64,000 bases of DNA from Xanthomonas sp. DAR 80977 (GTDB lineage Bacteria > Pseudomonadota > Gammaproteobacteria > Xanthomonadales > Xanthomonadaceae), in assembly GCF_041240605.1 (NCBI RefSeq), contig NZ_CP162487.1, positions 1,185,001 through 1,249,000 on the forward strand, written 5' to 3'. A program made the position numbers and the translations under genes. The first letter of the stretch is position 1. Every line of letters begins with the position of its first letter. Positions 19,224 through 28,541 of this stretch are shown here, piece by piece. The notes beneath the pieces are model-generated. The model was not told the DNA's origin, ran no database searches, and saw only the letters and a program-made list of their open reading frames with translations.

Positions 19224-21122
19224 ATGACTTTTTCCAAAGCCCTGAGCCTGCGTCCCATCCGGCGCCACGCGACGGTACGGCTATGCGCATTGGGGTTGGC
19301 GACGCTGCTGGGCAGTTCGGCGGCGATGGGCACCGCGCTGGCGGCGACGCCCGCGGCGGCTGCGTCAGCGCCGGCAGCGGCCAAGCTCACGGTGTCGAAG
19401 ATCGACTTCAAGCGCGGCGCCGGCGATGCGGGGCGGCTGATCCTGCACTTCAGCGGCGCCGGCGCCAGTCCCGACCTGCGCACCCAGGGCAATAGCGTGG
19501 TGGTGGACGTCGGCAACGCGTCGCTGCCGGCGGAACTGCAGCGCCCGCTCAACGTCACCGACTTCGCCACCCCGGTCCAGCGCATCGACGCCAAGCCGTA
19601 CGCCGGCGGCGCGCAGCTGGTGCTGAGCACCAATGGCGCATTCGAGTCGATGGCCTACCAGTCCGGCAACGAATACGTGGTGGAGATCTCTCCGCGGACC
19701 TCGGCGCCGGCGGTCGGCGCGGTCAGCGCGGCCACGGTCAGCCAGGCGGCGGCGCAGGTCGCCGCACGCGGCTACAGCGGCCGCCCGGTGACGTTCAACT
19801 TCCAGGACGTGCCGGTGCGCACGGTGCTGCAGCTGATCGCCGAGGAATCCAACCTCAACATCGTCGCCTCCGACACCGTGCAGGGCAGCGTCACCCTGCG
19901 CCTGGTCAACGTGCCGTGGGACCAGGCGCTGGACATCGTGCTGCGCGCCAAGGGCCTGGACAAGCGCCGCGACGGCGCCGTGGTCTGGGTCGCGCCGCAG
20001 CAGGAGCTGGCCAAGTTCGAGCAGGACAAGGAAGACGCGCGGATCGCGATCGAGAACCGCGAGGACCTGACCACCGACTACATCCAGATCAACTACCACA
20101 GCGCCACCACCATCTTCAAGGCGCTGACCGAGGCCAAGGGCATCGGTGGCAGTGGCGGCGGTGGCGGCGGCGGTAGCGGCGGCAGCGGCAATAACCAGAA
20201 CGACAACGGCTTCCTGTCGCCGCGCGGGCGCATCGTCGCCGACGAGCGTACCAACACGCTGATGATCAGCGACATCCCGAAGAAGATCGCGCAGATGCGC
20301 GAGCTGATCAACGTGATCGACCGACCGGTCGACCAGGTGCTGATCGAGGGCCGCATCGTCATCGCCACCGATACCTTCGCCCGCGACCTGGGCGCCAAGT
20401 TCGGCATCGGCGGCACCCATACCTACGGCGACAACACCGCGACCGTCGGCAGCGGCGCGACCGGCGGCGGCACCGCGGCCACGCGCGGACTCAACGTCGA
20501 TCTCAGCGGAACCACCTTCACCAATGCGTCGTCGCTGCCGAGCCTGGCCTATACCTTGCTCGGCTCGAACTTCAACCTGGATCTGGAGTTGTCGGCGCTG
20601 CAGGAGGAAGGCCGCGGCGAAGTCATCTCCAACCCGCGCATCGTGACCTCCAACCAGCGCGAGGCGGTGATCAAGCAGGGCAAGGAAATCGGCTACGTCA
20701 CCATCACCGGCGGCACCGCCGGCACCGCGGCGACGCCGAACGTGCAGTTCAAGGAAGTGCTGCTGGAGCTGAAGGTCACCCCGACCATCACCGACGACAA
20801 CCGCGTCTTCCTGAACATGAACGTGAAGAAGGACGAAGTCGACCAGTACCGCGTGCTCGAAGGCTACGGCACCATTCCGGAAATCAACCGCCGCGAGATC
20901 AATACCGCGGTGCTGGTGGACGATGGCCAGACCGTGGTGATCGGCGGTGTGTATGAGTTCAGCGACCGCAACAGCATTTCCAAGGTGCCGTTCCTGGGCG
21001 ATATCCCGTTCCTGGGCAACCTGTTCAAGAAGCGCGGCCGCAGCAAGAGCAAGGCCGAGCTGTTGATCTTCGTGACCCCCAAGGTGATGCGCGTGGCCAA
21101 GCGCGCGCCGGCCGCTGGCTGA
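19224..21122 (+). CDS. pilQ: Type IV pilus secretin PilQ
   Basis: PilQ forms the outer-membrane gate for the pilus. The 632-residue protein has a signal peptide ending near ALA-AT at about 38. An AMIN domain (about 52-150) binds peptidoglycan. An STN/N0 domain follows (VTFNFQDVPVRTVLQLIAEE near 190), then N1 and the secretin core from about 430, with VPFLGDIPFLGNLFKKR near the end. A Gly/Ser-rich linker of about 20 residues interrupts the N1 region near 310-330. The ATG at 19224 (GGGGATA upstream) is preferred; an ATG at 19200 overlapping the pilP stop would add 8 residues. It ends the operon and a strong terminator follows. Confidence 0.95.
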   Translation: MTFSKALSLRPIRRHATVRLCALGLATLLGSSAAMGTALAATPAAAASAPAAAKLTVSKIDFKRGAGDAGRLILHFSGAGASPDLRTQGNSVVVDVGNASLPAELQRPLNVTDFATPVQRIDAKPYAGGAQLVLSTNGAFESMAYQSGNEYVVEISPRTSAPAVGAVSAATVSQAAAQVAARGYSGRPVTFNFQDVPVRTVLQLIAEESNLNIVASDTVQGSVTLRLVNVPWDQALDIVLRAKGLDKRRDGAVVWVAPQQELAKFEQDKEDARIAIENREDLTTDYIQINYHSATTIFKALTEAKGIGGSGGGGGGGSGGSGNNQNDNGFLSPRGRIVADERTNTLMISDIPKKIAQMRELINVIDRPVDQVLIEGRIVIATDTFARDLGAKFGIGGTHTYGDNTATVGSGATGGGTAATRGLNVDLSGTTFTNASSLPSLAYTLLGSNFNLDLELSALQEEGRGEVISNPRIVTSNQREAVIKQGKEIGYVTITGGTAGTAATPNVQFKEVLLELKVTPTITDDNRVFLNMNVKKDEVDQYRVLEGYGTIPEINRREINTAVLVDDGQTVVIGGVYEFSDRNSISKVPFLGDIPFLGNLFKKRGRSKSKAELLIFVTPKVMRVAKRAPAAG

Positions 21123-21154
21123 TCCCGGGCTGCCGAAGGACCGTTGTGGCGACA

Positions 21155-21195
21155 AAGGCGGGAGAAGCATGCGCTTCTCCCGCCTTCATGTTTTG
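21155..21195 (+). terminator. Rho-independent terminator after pilQ
   Basis: A perfect 14-bp stem (21155-21168 with 21173-21186) with an ATGC loop is followed by CATGTTTTG. The T-run is short but the stem is very strong. Confidence 0.75.
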
Positions 21196-21283
21196 TGGCG
21201 GCCGATGAGGAAAATCTGAATTCCCCGGCGCCGATGGCACGATCCGCAGAACCATTTCACCGCCGATAGGTCAAACTCGGCGC

Positions 21284-22303
21284 ATGAACACCACGCCCTC
21301 GAGCTTCGACTCCCATCCGGCCGCGTCCGAGCAGCAGCGCCTGCACGCGGCCTTCCTAGCCTTGCGCGACGGCCTGTCGCAAACCATCGTCGGCCAGTCC
21401 GCGCTGGTGGAACGCTTGCTGATCGCGCTGCTCGCCGACGGCCACCTGCTGGTCGAAGGCGCGCCCGGCCTGGCCAAGACCACCGCGATCCGCGCGCTGG
21501 CGTCGCGGCTGGAAGCGGATTTCGCCCGTGTCCAGTTCACTCCGGATCTATTGCCCGCCGATTTGACCGGGACCGAGGTGTGGCGGCCGCAGGAAAGCCG
21601 CTTCGAGTTCCTGCCCGGGCCGATCTTCCATCCGATCCTGCTCGCCGACGAGATCAACCGCGCGCCGGCCAAGGTGCAGTCGGCATTGCTCGAGGCGATG
21701 GGCGAGCGCCAGGTCACGGTCGGCCGGCACACCTATGCGCTGCCGAAGCTGTTCCTGGTGATGGCCACGCAGAACCCGATCGAGCAGGAAGGCACCTTCC
21801 CGTTGCCGGAAGCGCAGCTGGACCGGTTCCTGATGCATGTGCGGATCGGCTACCCGGAGGCTGCCGCCGAGGCCGAGATCCTGCGCCTGGCGCGCGAGCG
21901 CGCCCGCGAGACCCTGGACCATGGCGAGGCCGCGCCGCCGCGGATGCCGCTGGAGGACGTGTTCGCCGCGCGGCGTGCGCTGCTGTCGCTGCACATGGCG
22001 CCGCCGCTGGAGCGCTATCTGATCGAGCTGGTGCTGGCCTCGCGCGATGCCAGCGGCTACGACCCGGCGCTGGCGCGGCGCATCGCCTGGGGCGCGAGCC
22101 CGCGCGGCTCGATCGCGCTGGAGCGCTGCGCGCGCGCCCGGGCCTGGCTGGCCGGGCGCGATTTCGTGACCCCGGACGACGTGCGTGCGGTCGCGCCGGA
22201 CGTGTTGCGCCACCGCGTGCTGCCCAGCTACGAGGCCACCGCCGAAGGCTGGGACGGCGATCGCCTGGTCGCCGCGCTGCTGGACAAGGTGCCACCGCCG
22301 TGA
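21284..22303 (+). CDS. MoxR-family AAA+ ATPase
   Basis: This 339-residue MoxR ATPase is thought to act as a chaperone for VWA-domain partner proteins. Walker A is EGAPGLAKT (58-66), Walker B LLADEINRAP near 122-131, and sensor FLVMATQNPIEQEGTFPLPEAQLDRF near 156-181. The C-terminal lid is present. It heads a plus-strand set of MoxR, DUF58, DUF4381, VWA, VWA-TPR and BatD genes, the aerotolerance (Bat) layout. The gap to the next gene is 107 bp, the only real gap in the set, so a second promoter there is possible. Confidence 0.94.
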   Translation: MNTTPSSFDSHPAASEQQRLHAAFLALRDGLSQTIVGQSALVERLLIALLADGHLLVEGAPGLAKTTAIRALASRLEADFARVQFTPDLLPADLTGTEVWRPQESRFEFLPGPIFHPILLADEINRAPAKVQSALLEAMGERQVTVGRHTYALPKLFLVMATQNPIEQEGTFPLPEAQLDRFLMHVRIGYPEAAAEAEILRLARERARETLDHGEAAPPRMPLEDVFAARRALLSLHMAPPLERYLIELVLASRDASGYDPALARRIAWGASPRGSIALERCARARAWLAGRDFVTPDDVRAVAPDVLRHRVLPSYEATAEGWDGDRLVAALLDKVPPP

Positions 22304-22410
22304 ACGCGCGGCAGTGCCGACGGGAGCAATGGCCGCGGCGCCTGGCAACGGCGTTTCGCGTCGGCGCGCGCAACGCCTGCGGCACCGTATCGCAGGCGAG
22401 GTAGCGGGCG

Positions 22411-23355
22411 ATGGCAGGACAGGCGATGCCGCCGCAGACGCCACGCGCCGAGGCCGCGGCCGGCGGCGACGGCGTGCGTCCGACCCTGGCCGAGCTGGTG
22501 GCGCTGCGCGCGAGCGTGGCGCGGGTGCCGCCGCCGCGGCGCGGGCGCCACGGCCTCAGCGGCAGTGCGCCGGCGGCGCTGCGCGGGCGCGGCATGGAAT
22601 ACGCCGAGTCGCGCGAATACGTGGCCGGCGACGACGTGCGCCATATCGACTGGCGGCTCACCGCGCGCAGCGGGCGCACCCATACCAAGCTGTTCCAGGC
22701 CGAGCGCGAACGGCTCAGCCTGATCGTGGCCGATACCGCGCCGGCGCTGTATTTCGGCACCCGCGTACGTTTCAAGTCGGTGCAGGCCGCGCGTGCCGGC
22801 GCGGTGGCGGCGTGGACCGCGCAGCGCCAGGGCGATCGCCTGGCCGCGTTGCGCGGCAGCCGCAGCGAAGCGCCGGTGCCGCCGGCGGCTGGGCCGCGCG
22901 GCGCCTTGCGCGTGCTCGACGCGTTGGCGCGCTGGTATGCGCAGCCGCCGCAGGACGATGCCGGCCTCGGCGTGGCGCTGGAGCACGCGGCCAAGCTGCT
23001 GCGGCCCGGTTCGCGCCTGGTGGTGCTGGCCGACCCGGCCAGCGCGCAGGCGATTCCCGCGGCGCGCTGGGCCGGACTGGCGCTGCACAACGACGTGGTG
23101 CTGCTGTTGCTGGCCGACGCCCTGGAATTGCAGCCGCCGCGCGCGGCGCTGCCGTTCTGGGCCGGCGGCCGCCGGGTGGAGGTCGACTTGCAGGCGGCCA
23201 GCGCGCAACAGCGCTGGCACGAGCAATTCGTGGTGCCGCTGGACACCCTGGCCGCCGAACTGCCCGGCCGCGGCGTGCAGGTGCGGGTGCTGCGCAGCGA
23301 TGCGGCCAGCGAATCCTGGCTGCTGCCGGCATCCGGCGGGAGCGGGGCGCGATGA
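22411..23355 (+). CDS. DUF58 domain protein of the Bat operon
   Basis: This 314-residue protein has the DUF58 signature RGRGMEYAESREYVAGDDVRHIDW at about 59-82, followed by a VWA-like C-terminal half. DUF58 proteins are regular neighbours of MoxR ATPases and are believed to be their clients, but their biochemical role is not settled. No transmembrane helix is seen, unlike many DUF58 proteins that begin with two, so this one is probably cytoplasmic. It overlaps the DUF4381 gene by 4 bp. Confidence 0.88.
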   Translation: MAGQAMPPQTPRAEAAAGGDGVRPTLAELVALRASVARVPPPRRGRHGLSGSAPAALRGRGMEYAESREYVAGDDVRHIDWRLTARSGRTHTKLFQAERERLSLIVADTAPALYFGTRVRFKSVQAARAGAVAAWTAQRQGDRLAALRGSRSEAPVPPAAGPRGALRVLDALARWYAQPPQDDAGLGVALEHAAKLLRPGSRLVVLADPASAQAIPAARWAGLALHNDVVLLLLADALELQPPRAALPFWAGGRRVEVDLQAASAQQRWHEQFVVPLDTLAAELPGRGVQVRVLRSDAASESWLLPASGGSGAR

Positions 23356-23807
23356 CGCCGCAACAACTGCCGCTGCGCGATGTGCACCTGCCGCCGGCGC
23401 CTGCCTGGTGGCCGCCGGCGCCGGGCTGGTTGCTGCTGGGCGCGGCGCTGCTGCTGGCGCTGGTCATCGCGTTGGGCCTGTGGGCATGGCGGCGCGCGCG
23501 GCGGCGCCGTTGGCAGCGCCAGTTCGATGCCGCGCTCGGCGCCGGCGCCGCGCCGGCACAGGTGGCGGCGGTGTCGGAACTGCTGCGCCGCGCGGCGCGT
23601 CGCCGCGATCCGGCCGCCGCCGCGTTGCAGGGCGAGGCCTGGCTGCGCTTCCTCGACGGCGGCAAGCGCCAGGACTTCTCCGCCGGCGCGGGCCGCGTGC
23701 TGCTCGACGGCGGCTATCGGCGCGAACTGGATCGCGCGCAGCTGCAGGCGTTGCTGCCGCTGGCGCGGCGCCGTTTCCTCGAGCTGATGGGCGGGCGCCG
23801 GGCGTGA
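23352..23807 (+). CDS. DUF4381 single-pass membrane protein of the Bat operon
   Basis: This 151-residue protein has a short Pro-rich N-terminus, one strong transmembrane helix (about 25-46), an Arg-rich stop-transfer segment, and a cytoplasmic helical domain ending in ALLPLARRRFLELMG. This matches the DUF4381 family found between DUF58 and BatA genes. Its start overlaps the previous stop (ATGA), and the next ATG comes 5 bp after its stop, so it is translationally coupled. Molecular function is unknown. Confidence 0.85.
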   Translation: MTPQQLPLRDVHLPPAPAWWPPAPGWLLLGAALLLALVIALGLWAWRRARRRRWQRQFDAALGAGAAPAQVAAVSELLRRAARRRDPAAAALQGEAWLRFLDGGKRQDFSAGAGRVLLDGGYRRELDRAQLQALLPLARRRFLELMGGRRA

Positions 23808-23812
23808 TCGCG

Positions 23813-24835
23813 ATGAGCACGCTCTCGCAGCACTGGCAAAGCCTCAGCGACCTGCTCGCCGGCTTCGCCTGGCCGTGGATGTGGCTGGTGATGCCGCTGC
23901 CGCTGCTGGCGCGCCTGCTGCTGCCGGCGCAGCGCGGCAGCGCGCCGGCCCTGCGCGTGCCGTACGGCGCGCAGCTGCAGGCGGTGGCGGCCGCGCCCGC
24001 GCGCGGCGGCCTGTGGCGGGTCGGGCTGTGGCTGACATGGCTGGCCTGGTTCTGCCTGTGCGGCGCGGCGGCGCGGCCGCTGCAACTGGGCGAGCCGATC
24101 TCGCCGCCGCAGCAGGCGCGGCAGCTGATGCTGGCGGTGGACCTGTCCGGCAGCATGAGCGAGCCGGACATGACCCTGGGCGGGCGCGTGGTGGACCGCC
24201 TGACCGCGGCCAAGGCAGTGCTGGCCGACTTCCTGGACCGCCGCGACGGCGACCGCATCGGCCTGCTGGTGTTCGGCCAGCAGGCGTATGCGCTGACCCC
24301 GCTGACCGCCGACCTGGCCACGGTGCGCGACCAGCTGCGCGACAGCGTGGTCGGCCTGGCCGGGCGCGAGACCGCGCTCGGCGACGCGATCGCGCTGTCG
24401 GTCAAGCGCCTGCGCGAGCAGCCGCAGGGCGACCGGGTGCTGATCGTGCTGACCGACGGGGTCAACACCGCCGGCGTGCTGGAACCGGTCAAGGCGGCGG
24501 AACTGGCCAAGGCCGAGCACGTGCGCGTCTACACCATCGCCTTCGGCGGCACCGGCGGCTATTCGCTGTTCGGCTTGCCGATGCCCGGTGGCGGCGGCGA
24601 CGACCAGGTCGACGAGGACACCTTGCGCAAGATCGCGCAGGACACCGGCGGCCGCTTCTTCCGCGCCCGCGACACCGACCAGTTGGTCTCGATCTACGCC
24701 GAACTGGAGCGCCTGGAACCGGTGCGTTCGGCGGGCCCGGCGGTGCGCCCGCGGATCGAGCGCTATGCGTGGCCGCTGGGCGCTGCGCTGGGGCTGGGGC
24801 TGATCGCCTTCGTGTGGCCATGGAGGCGGCAATGA
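23813..24835 (+). CDS. BatA-like VWA-domain membrane protein
   Basis: This 340-residue inner-membrane protein has two N-terminal helices (about 20-40 and 65-85), a VWA domain and a C-terminal helix near 315-335. The metal-ion-dependent adhesion site is intact: DLSGSMS at about 110-116 and LTDGVN later. Layout and operon position match BatA. A GTG at 23804, overlapping the previous gene, is an alternative start. The VWA domain is exposed to the periplasm or cytoplasm depending on topology, which the sequence alone does not fix. It is a likely partner of the MoxR ATPase. Confidence 0.9.
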   Translation: MSTLSQHWQSLSDLLAGFAWPWMWLVMPLPLLARLLLPAQRGSAPALRVPYGAQLQAVAAAPARGGLWRVGLWLTWLAWFCLCGAAARPLQLGEPISPPQQARQLMLAVDLSGSMSEPDMTLGGRVVDRLTAAKAVLADFLDRRDGDRIGLLVFGQQAYALTPLTADLATVRDQLRDSVVGLAGRETALGDAIALSVKRLREQPQGDRVLIVLTDGVNTAGVLEPVKAAELAKAEHVRVYTIAFGGTGGYSLFGLPMPGGGGDDQVDEDTLRKIAQDTGGRFFRARDTDQLVSIYAELERLEPVRSAGPAVRPRIERYAWPLGAALGLGLIAFVWPWRRQ

Positions 24836-26649
24836 ACGCCGTGCTCGGTTTCCTGGAGGCGTTGCACCTGCTGCGTCCGCAGTGGCTGTGGGCGTTGCTG
24901 TTGCTGCCGCTGCTGGGATGGAGCTGGCTGCGCCGGCGCCGGCGCAGCAACGTGTGGCGGCGCGCGGTGGACGCGCATCTGTTGTCGCACCTGCTGGCGA
25001 AGGATGGCCGGCAGTCGCTGTCCGGCCTGTGGCTGGCCGCGCTCGGCTACACGCTGGCGGTGGTGGCGCTGTCCGGGCCGAGCTGGCGCCAGGAACAGCA
25101 GCCGCTGTGGCAGTCGCGCACGCCGCTGGTGATCGCGCTGGACCTGTCGCCGCGGATCGAGGCCGGCGACCTGCCGCCGTCGCGGCTGCTGCAGGCGCGC
25201 GCCAAGCTGGCGACGCTGCTGCGCGAGCGCGCCGGCGGCGAAGTGGCGCTGCTGGCCTACGCCGGCGAACCCTATACCGTGGCGCCGCTGACCGACGACG
25301 TGGCCAATGTGGCCCTGTTCCTGGACGCGCTGTCGCCGCAGGTGATGCCGGTGCCCGGACAGCGCGGCGACCTGGCCATCGATTGGGCGGCCCGGTTGCT
25401 GCGCCAGGCCGGTTTCACCCGCGGCGACATCCTGCTGCTCAGCGACCAGGCCGACGCGCAAGCGCGGCAGGCCGCGGCGCGCGCGGCCGGGCAGGGCTAC
25501 CGCGTGTCGGTGCTGGGCCTGGGAAGCGCGCAGGGTGCGGCCTATCGCGACGGCCAGGGCGGGGTCGGCCACGCGCAGCTGGATGCCGCCTCGCTGCGCG
25601 CGTTGGCGGCCGCCGGCAACGGCCGCTATGCGACGCTGGCGCCCACCGATGCCGATCTGCACGCGCTGGGCGTGCTGCAGCCCACGGAACAGCAGGACGC
25701 GGCGGCCAGCGGCGAGCACAGCGGCCGGGTCTGGCTGGATCAGGGGTACTGGCTGCTGCCGCCGCTGTTGCTGCTGGCCCTGTTCGCGTTCCGCCGTCGT
25801 GGCGGCGGAGCAGTGCTGCTGGTGTTGCTGCTGCCGCTGGCCATGCCGTTGCCGGCGCAGGCCGCGGCCGGCGCGACGGTCGGCGGCGACTGGTGGCGGC
25901 GCCCGGACCAGGTACGCCAGCAGCGTCTGGATGCCGGCGTGCAGGCCTACCGCAAAGGCGATTTCGCTGCCGCGCAGCAGCAGTTCGAAGGCGTCGACAG
26001 CGACCAGGGCTGGTACAACCTGGGCAATGCGCTGGCCCGCCAGGGCCGCTACGACGAGGCGATCGACGCCTACGACAAGGCGTTGCAGCGGCATCCGCAG
26101 ATGGCCGATGCGGTGGCCAACCGCGCCGCGGTCGACGCCGCGCGCAAGCGCCAGTCCGGGCAGAACAAGTCCGGGCAGAACAAGCCGGGACAACAGGGCA
26201 AGGACCAGTCGAAGCAGAACCAGAACGGCCAGTCGCAGTCGGGGAACGGCGGCGCGCCCAAGGACCAGGACCCGGCGCAGGCCAAGGCGCCGTCGCCGTC
26301 GGATGCGCAAGGCCAGCCGGGGCAGAAGAATGCGCAGTCGCAGTCGCAGTCGCCGGCGGCGCCCAAGGACGCACAGCCGCCGGGTCCGCCGAAGCCGGGC
26401 GATGCGCAGGCGCAGCAGCAGGCCGACGCGGCGCAGCGCCAGCAGATGCAGCAGGCGATGGCGCAGCAGGGCGCGGCCGGCAAGCAGGCGGCCGCACGCG
26501 CCGCCGCGGCCGCGGCGGAAACTCCGCAACAGCGGGAACAGCGCCAGGCGGTGGAGGCCTGGCTGCGGCGGGTGCCGGACGATCCGGGCAACCTGCTGCG
26601 CGCCAAATTCAAGCTCGAACACGAACGCAGGCAGCGGGAAGGACCATGA
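24832..26649 (+). CDS. BatB/BatC-like VWA-TPR fusion protein with degenerate MIDAS
   Basis: This 605-residue protein fuses a BatB-like VWA domain (about 95-290) to a TPR segment (about 355-430, with DQGWYNLGNALARQGRYDEA) and a long Gln/Asn/Pro-rich tail (about 430-560) before a short basic helix. Two N-terminal helices and two helices near 305-345 place it in the inner membrane. The MIDAS reads DLSPR (about 104-108) instead of D-x-S-x-S, so metal binding is probably weakened, in contrast to the intact site in the gene before it. Both ends overlap neighbours by 4 bp. The tail is low-complexity and probably disordered. Confidence 0.88.
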   Translation: MNAVLGFLEALHLLRPQWLWALLLLPLLGWSWLRRRRRSNVWRRAVDAHLLSHLLAKDGRQSLSGLWLAALGYTLAVVALSGPSWRQEQQPLWQSRTPLVIALDLSPRIEAGDLPPSRLLQARAKLATLLRERAGGEVALLAYAGEPYTVAPLTDDVANVALFLDALSPQVMPVPGQRGDLAIDWAARLLRQAGFTRGDILLLSDQADAQARQAAARAAGQGYRVSVLGLGSAQGAAYRDGQGGVGHAQLDAASLRALAAAGNGRYATLAPTDADLHALGVLQPTEQQDAAASGEHSGRVWLDQGYWLLPPLLLLALFAFRRRGGGAVLLVLLLPLAMPLPAQAAAGATVGGDWWRRPDQVRQQRLDAGVQAYRKGDFAAAQQQFEGVDSDQGWYNLGNALARQGRYDEAIDAYDKALQRHPQMADAVANRAAVDAARKRQSGQNKSGQNKPGQQGKDQSKQNQNGQSQSGNGGAPKDQDPAQAKAPSPSDAQGQPGQKNAQSQSQSPAAPKDAQPPGPPKPGDAQAQQQADAAQRQQMQQAMAQQGAAGKQAAARAAAAAAETPQQREQRQAVEAWLRRVPDDPGNLLRAKFKLEHERRQREGP

Positions 26650-28424
26650 TCGAACCCAAGCAACGCCGCTGGCGCGGGTGCGTATCCGCCGCGCAGAGGC
26701 TGTCGGCAAGGCTGGCGCGTTTGGCGACGCTGGCGCTGCTGGCCGCGCTGGCGCTGCCGGCGTCGGCCGCCACCCGTGCGTGGCTGGACCGCGACAACAT
26801 CGGCGCCGGCGAGAGCGTCACCCTCAACATCGAGACCGACCAGGGCCTGGCGGCGCCGGAGTACGCGCCGCTGCGCGCGGAGTTCGCGCTCAGCGACGAG
26901 GTCAACAGCCGGCAGATGCAGATGGTCAACGGCCAGGTCACGGCGAAGTCGCTGTTCGGCGTGGCGCTGACGCCGCGCGGCACCGGCACGATCGACATCC
27001 CCTCGCTGCGCGTCGGCAACGAGCGCACCGCGCCGCTGCGGCTGCAGGTCGCCGCGGCCGCGGCGGCGCCGGCCGGCAGCACCAGCGCCGGCGATCCGGC
27101 GCAGCTCGGCAATGCCGACGTGTTGGTGCAGACCGTGGCCGACGACGCGCAGCCGTACGTGCAGCAGAGCGTCGGCGTGGTGGTGCGGCTGTACCTGGGG
27201 GTGCCGCTGAGCTCGGGCGAACTGGACCTGGACCCGCCGGCCGGTGCCGCGTTGCAGCGCATCGGCGACGATATCCAGAGCCGGCGCGAGATCGGCGGGC
27301 GCATGTTCACCATCGTCGAGCGTCGCTTCCTGCTGGTGCCCGAGCGCAGCGGGCCGTTGACCCTGCCCGGCGCGCGCTTCCGCGGGCGCGGCCCCAGCGG
27401 CTTCTTCGACGACTATTTCGGCCGCGGCGGCGACCTGAGCGCGCGCAGTGCCACGCAGACGCTGCAGGTGCGCGCGCAACCGGCCAATGCGCCGCAGCCG
27501 TGGCTGCCGCTGCACGACCTGCGCCTGCGCTACACCGCCACGCCGCAGCGCGCGGCGGTGGGCGAGGCGGCCGACATCGTGGTCGAGGCCAGCGCGCGCG
27601 GCGCCACCCAGGCGCAGTTCCCGGAACTGCCCACGCCCAGCGTCGACGGCGCGCAGGTGTTCGCCGAGCCGCCGCAGTTCGACGAGAAATTCGTCGACGG
27701 CAGCCCGCAGCTGAAGATCACCCGGCGCTACTCGATCGTGCCGCAGAGCGCCGGGCCGTTGCGGGTCAGCGGCCTGCGCGTGCCGTGGTGGGACGTGGCC
27801 ACCGGCACCGCGCGCGAGGCCACGCTGCCCGATCTGAACCTGCAGGTGCTGCCCGGACGCGGCGTGCCCGCCGCGCCCGCGGCTCCGGCCAGCGCGCCGG
27901 CGCCGAGCGTGGACGCGGCGGCCCCGGCCGGCAATGCGGTGACGCCGACCCACGCGGTGCCCGCATGGCTCGGTTCGGTGCCGCTGTGGATGGCGCTGGC
28001 GGCGGGATTCGCGGTGTTGTGGCTGGCGACGCTGGTCTGGGCCTGGCGCCGCGGCCGCGGTTCGCGTGCGCCGGCCATCGCGCAGGCCACGTCAGCCTCG
28101 GCGCCGACTGCGCCGCGCGCGCGCTACGGCCTGCCCGACCTGCGCAAGGCGCTGGACGGCGGCGGCCTGGAAGAGGTCGCCGCGATCCTGTGCGCACGGG
28201 CCGGTGTCGCCGACCTCGACGGGCTGCTGACCCGCCTGGACGATCCGGCGCAACGCGAGGCGGTGTTGCGCCTGCAGCGCGCGCGCTGGGGCGGCGCCGG
28301 CGACGTGCCCGGGGCGCGTGCCGCGCTGCGCGCCGCGTTCTGGGCCGGGCCACGCTGGCGCGTCGGTACCCAGCGCAACAAGGCGAGCGACGACCTGCCG
28401 CCGCTATATCCGCGCGACGCGTGA
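26646..28424 (+). CDS. BatD family membrane protein
   Basis: This 592-residue protein has a signal peptide (cleavage near 41, after PASA), a long extracytoplasmic beta-rich BatD (oxygen-tolerance) region and one transmembrane helix at about 442-462. A cytoplasmic helical tail follows. Motifs such as GSPQLKITRRYSIVPQSAG and the WWDVATG turn are typical of the family. It ends the Bat operon, starting within the stop of the VWA-TPR gene. The set probably supports envelope integrity; the name aerotolerance comes from Bacteroides and the actual role in this group is not known. Confidence 0.88.
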   Translation: MIEPKQRRWRGCVSAAQRLSARLARLATLALLAALALPASAATRAWLDRDNIGAGESVTLNIETDQGLAAPEYAPLRAEFALSDEVNSRQMQMVNGQVTAKSLFGVALTPRGTGTIDIPSLRVGNERTAPLRLQVAAAAAAPAGSTSAGDPAQLGNADVLVQTVADDAQPYVQQSVGVVVRLYLGVPLSSGELDLDPPAGAALQRIGDDIQSRREIGGRMFTIVERRFLLVPERSGPLTLPGARFRGRGPSGFFDDYFGRGGDLSARSATQTLQVRAQPANAPQPWLPLHDLRLRYTATPQRAAVGEAADIVVEASARGATQAQFPELPTPSVDGAQVFAEPPQFDEKFVDGSPQLKITRRYSIVPQSAGPLRVSGLRVPWWDVATGTAREATLPDLNLQVLPGRGVPAAPAAPASAPAPSVDAAAPAGNAVTPTHAVPAWLGSVPLWMALAAGFAVLWLATLVWAWRRGRGSRAPAIAQATSASAPTAPRARYGLPDLRKALDGGGLEEVAAILCARAGVADLDGLLTRLDDPAQREAVLRLQRARWGGAGDVPGARAALRAAFWAGPRWRVGTQRNKASDDLPPLYPRDA

Positions 28425-28541
28425 GGCGTGCTCGCGGTCCCGACCGACGACGCCTGCAGGGCAATCGCGGCGTGACCCAGGCTTGCGACCCGCCAGTACG
28501 GGTTTGTTAAGCTCGGCGTTTCCTCTGGCAAGGCGCACACC

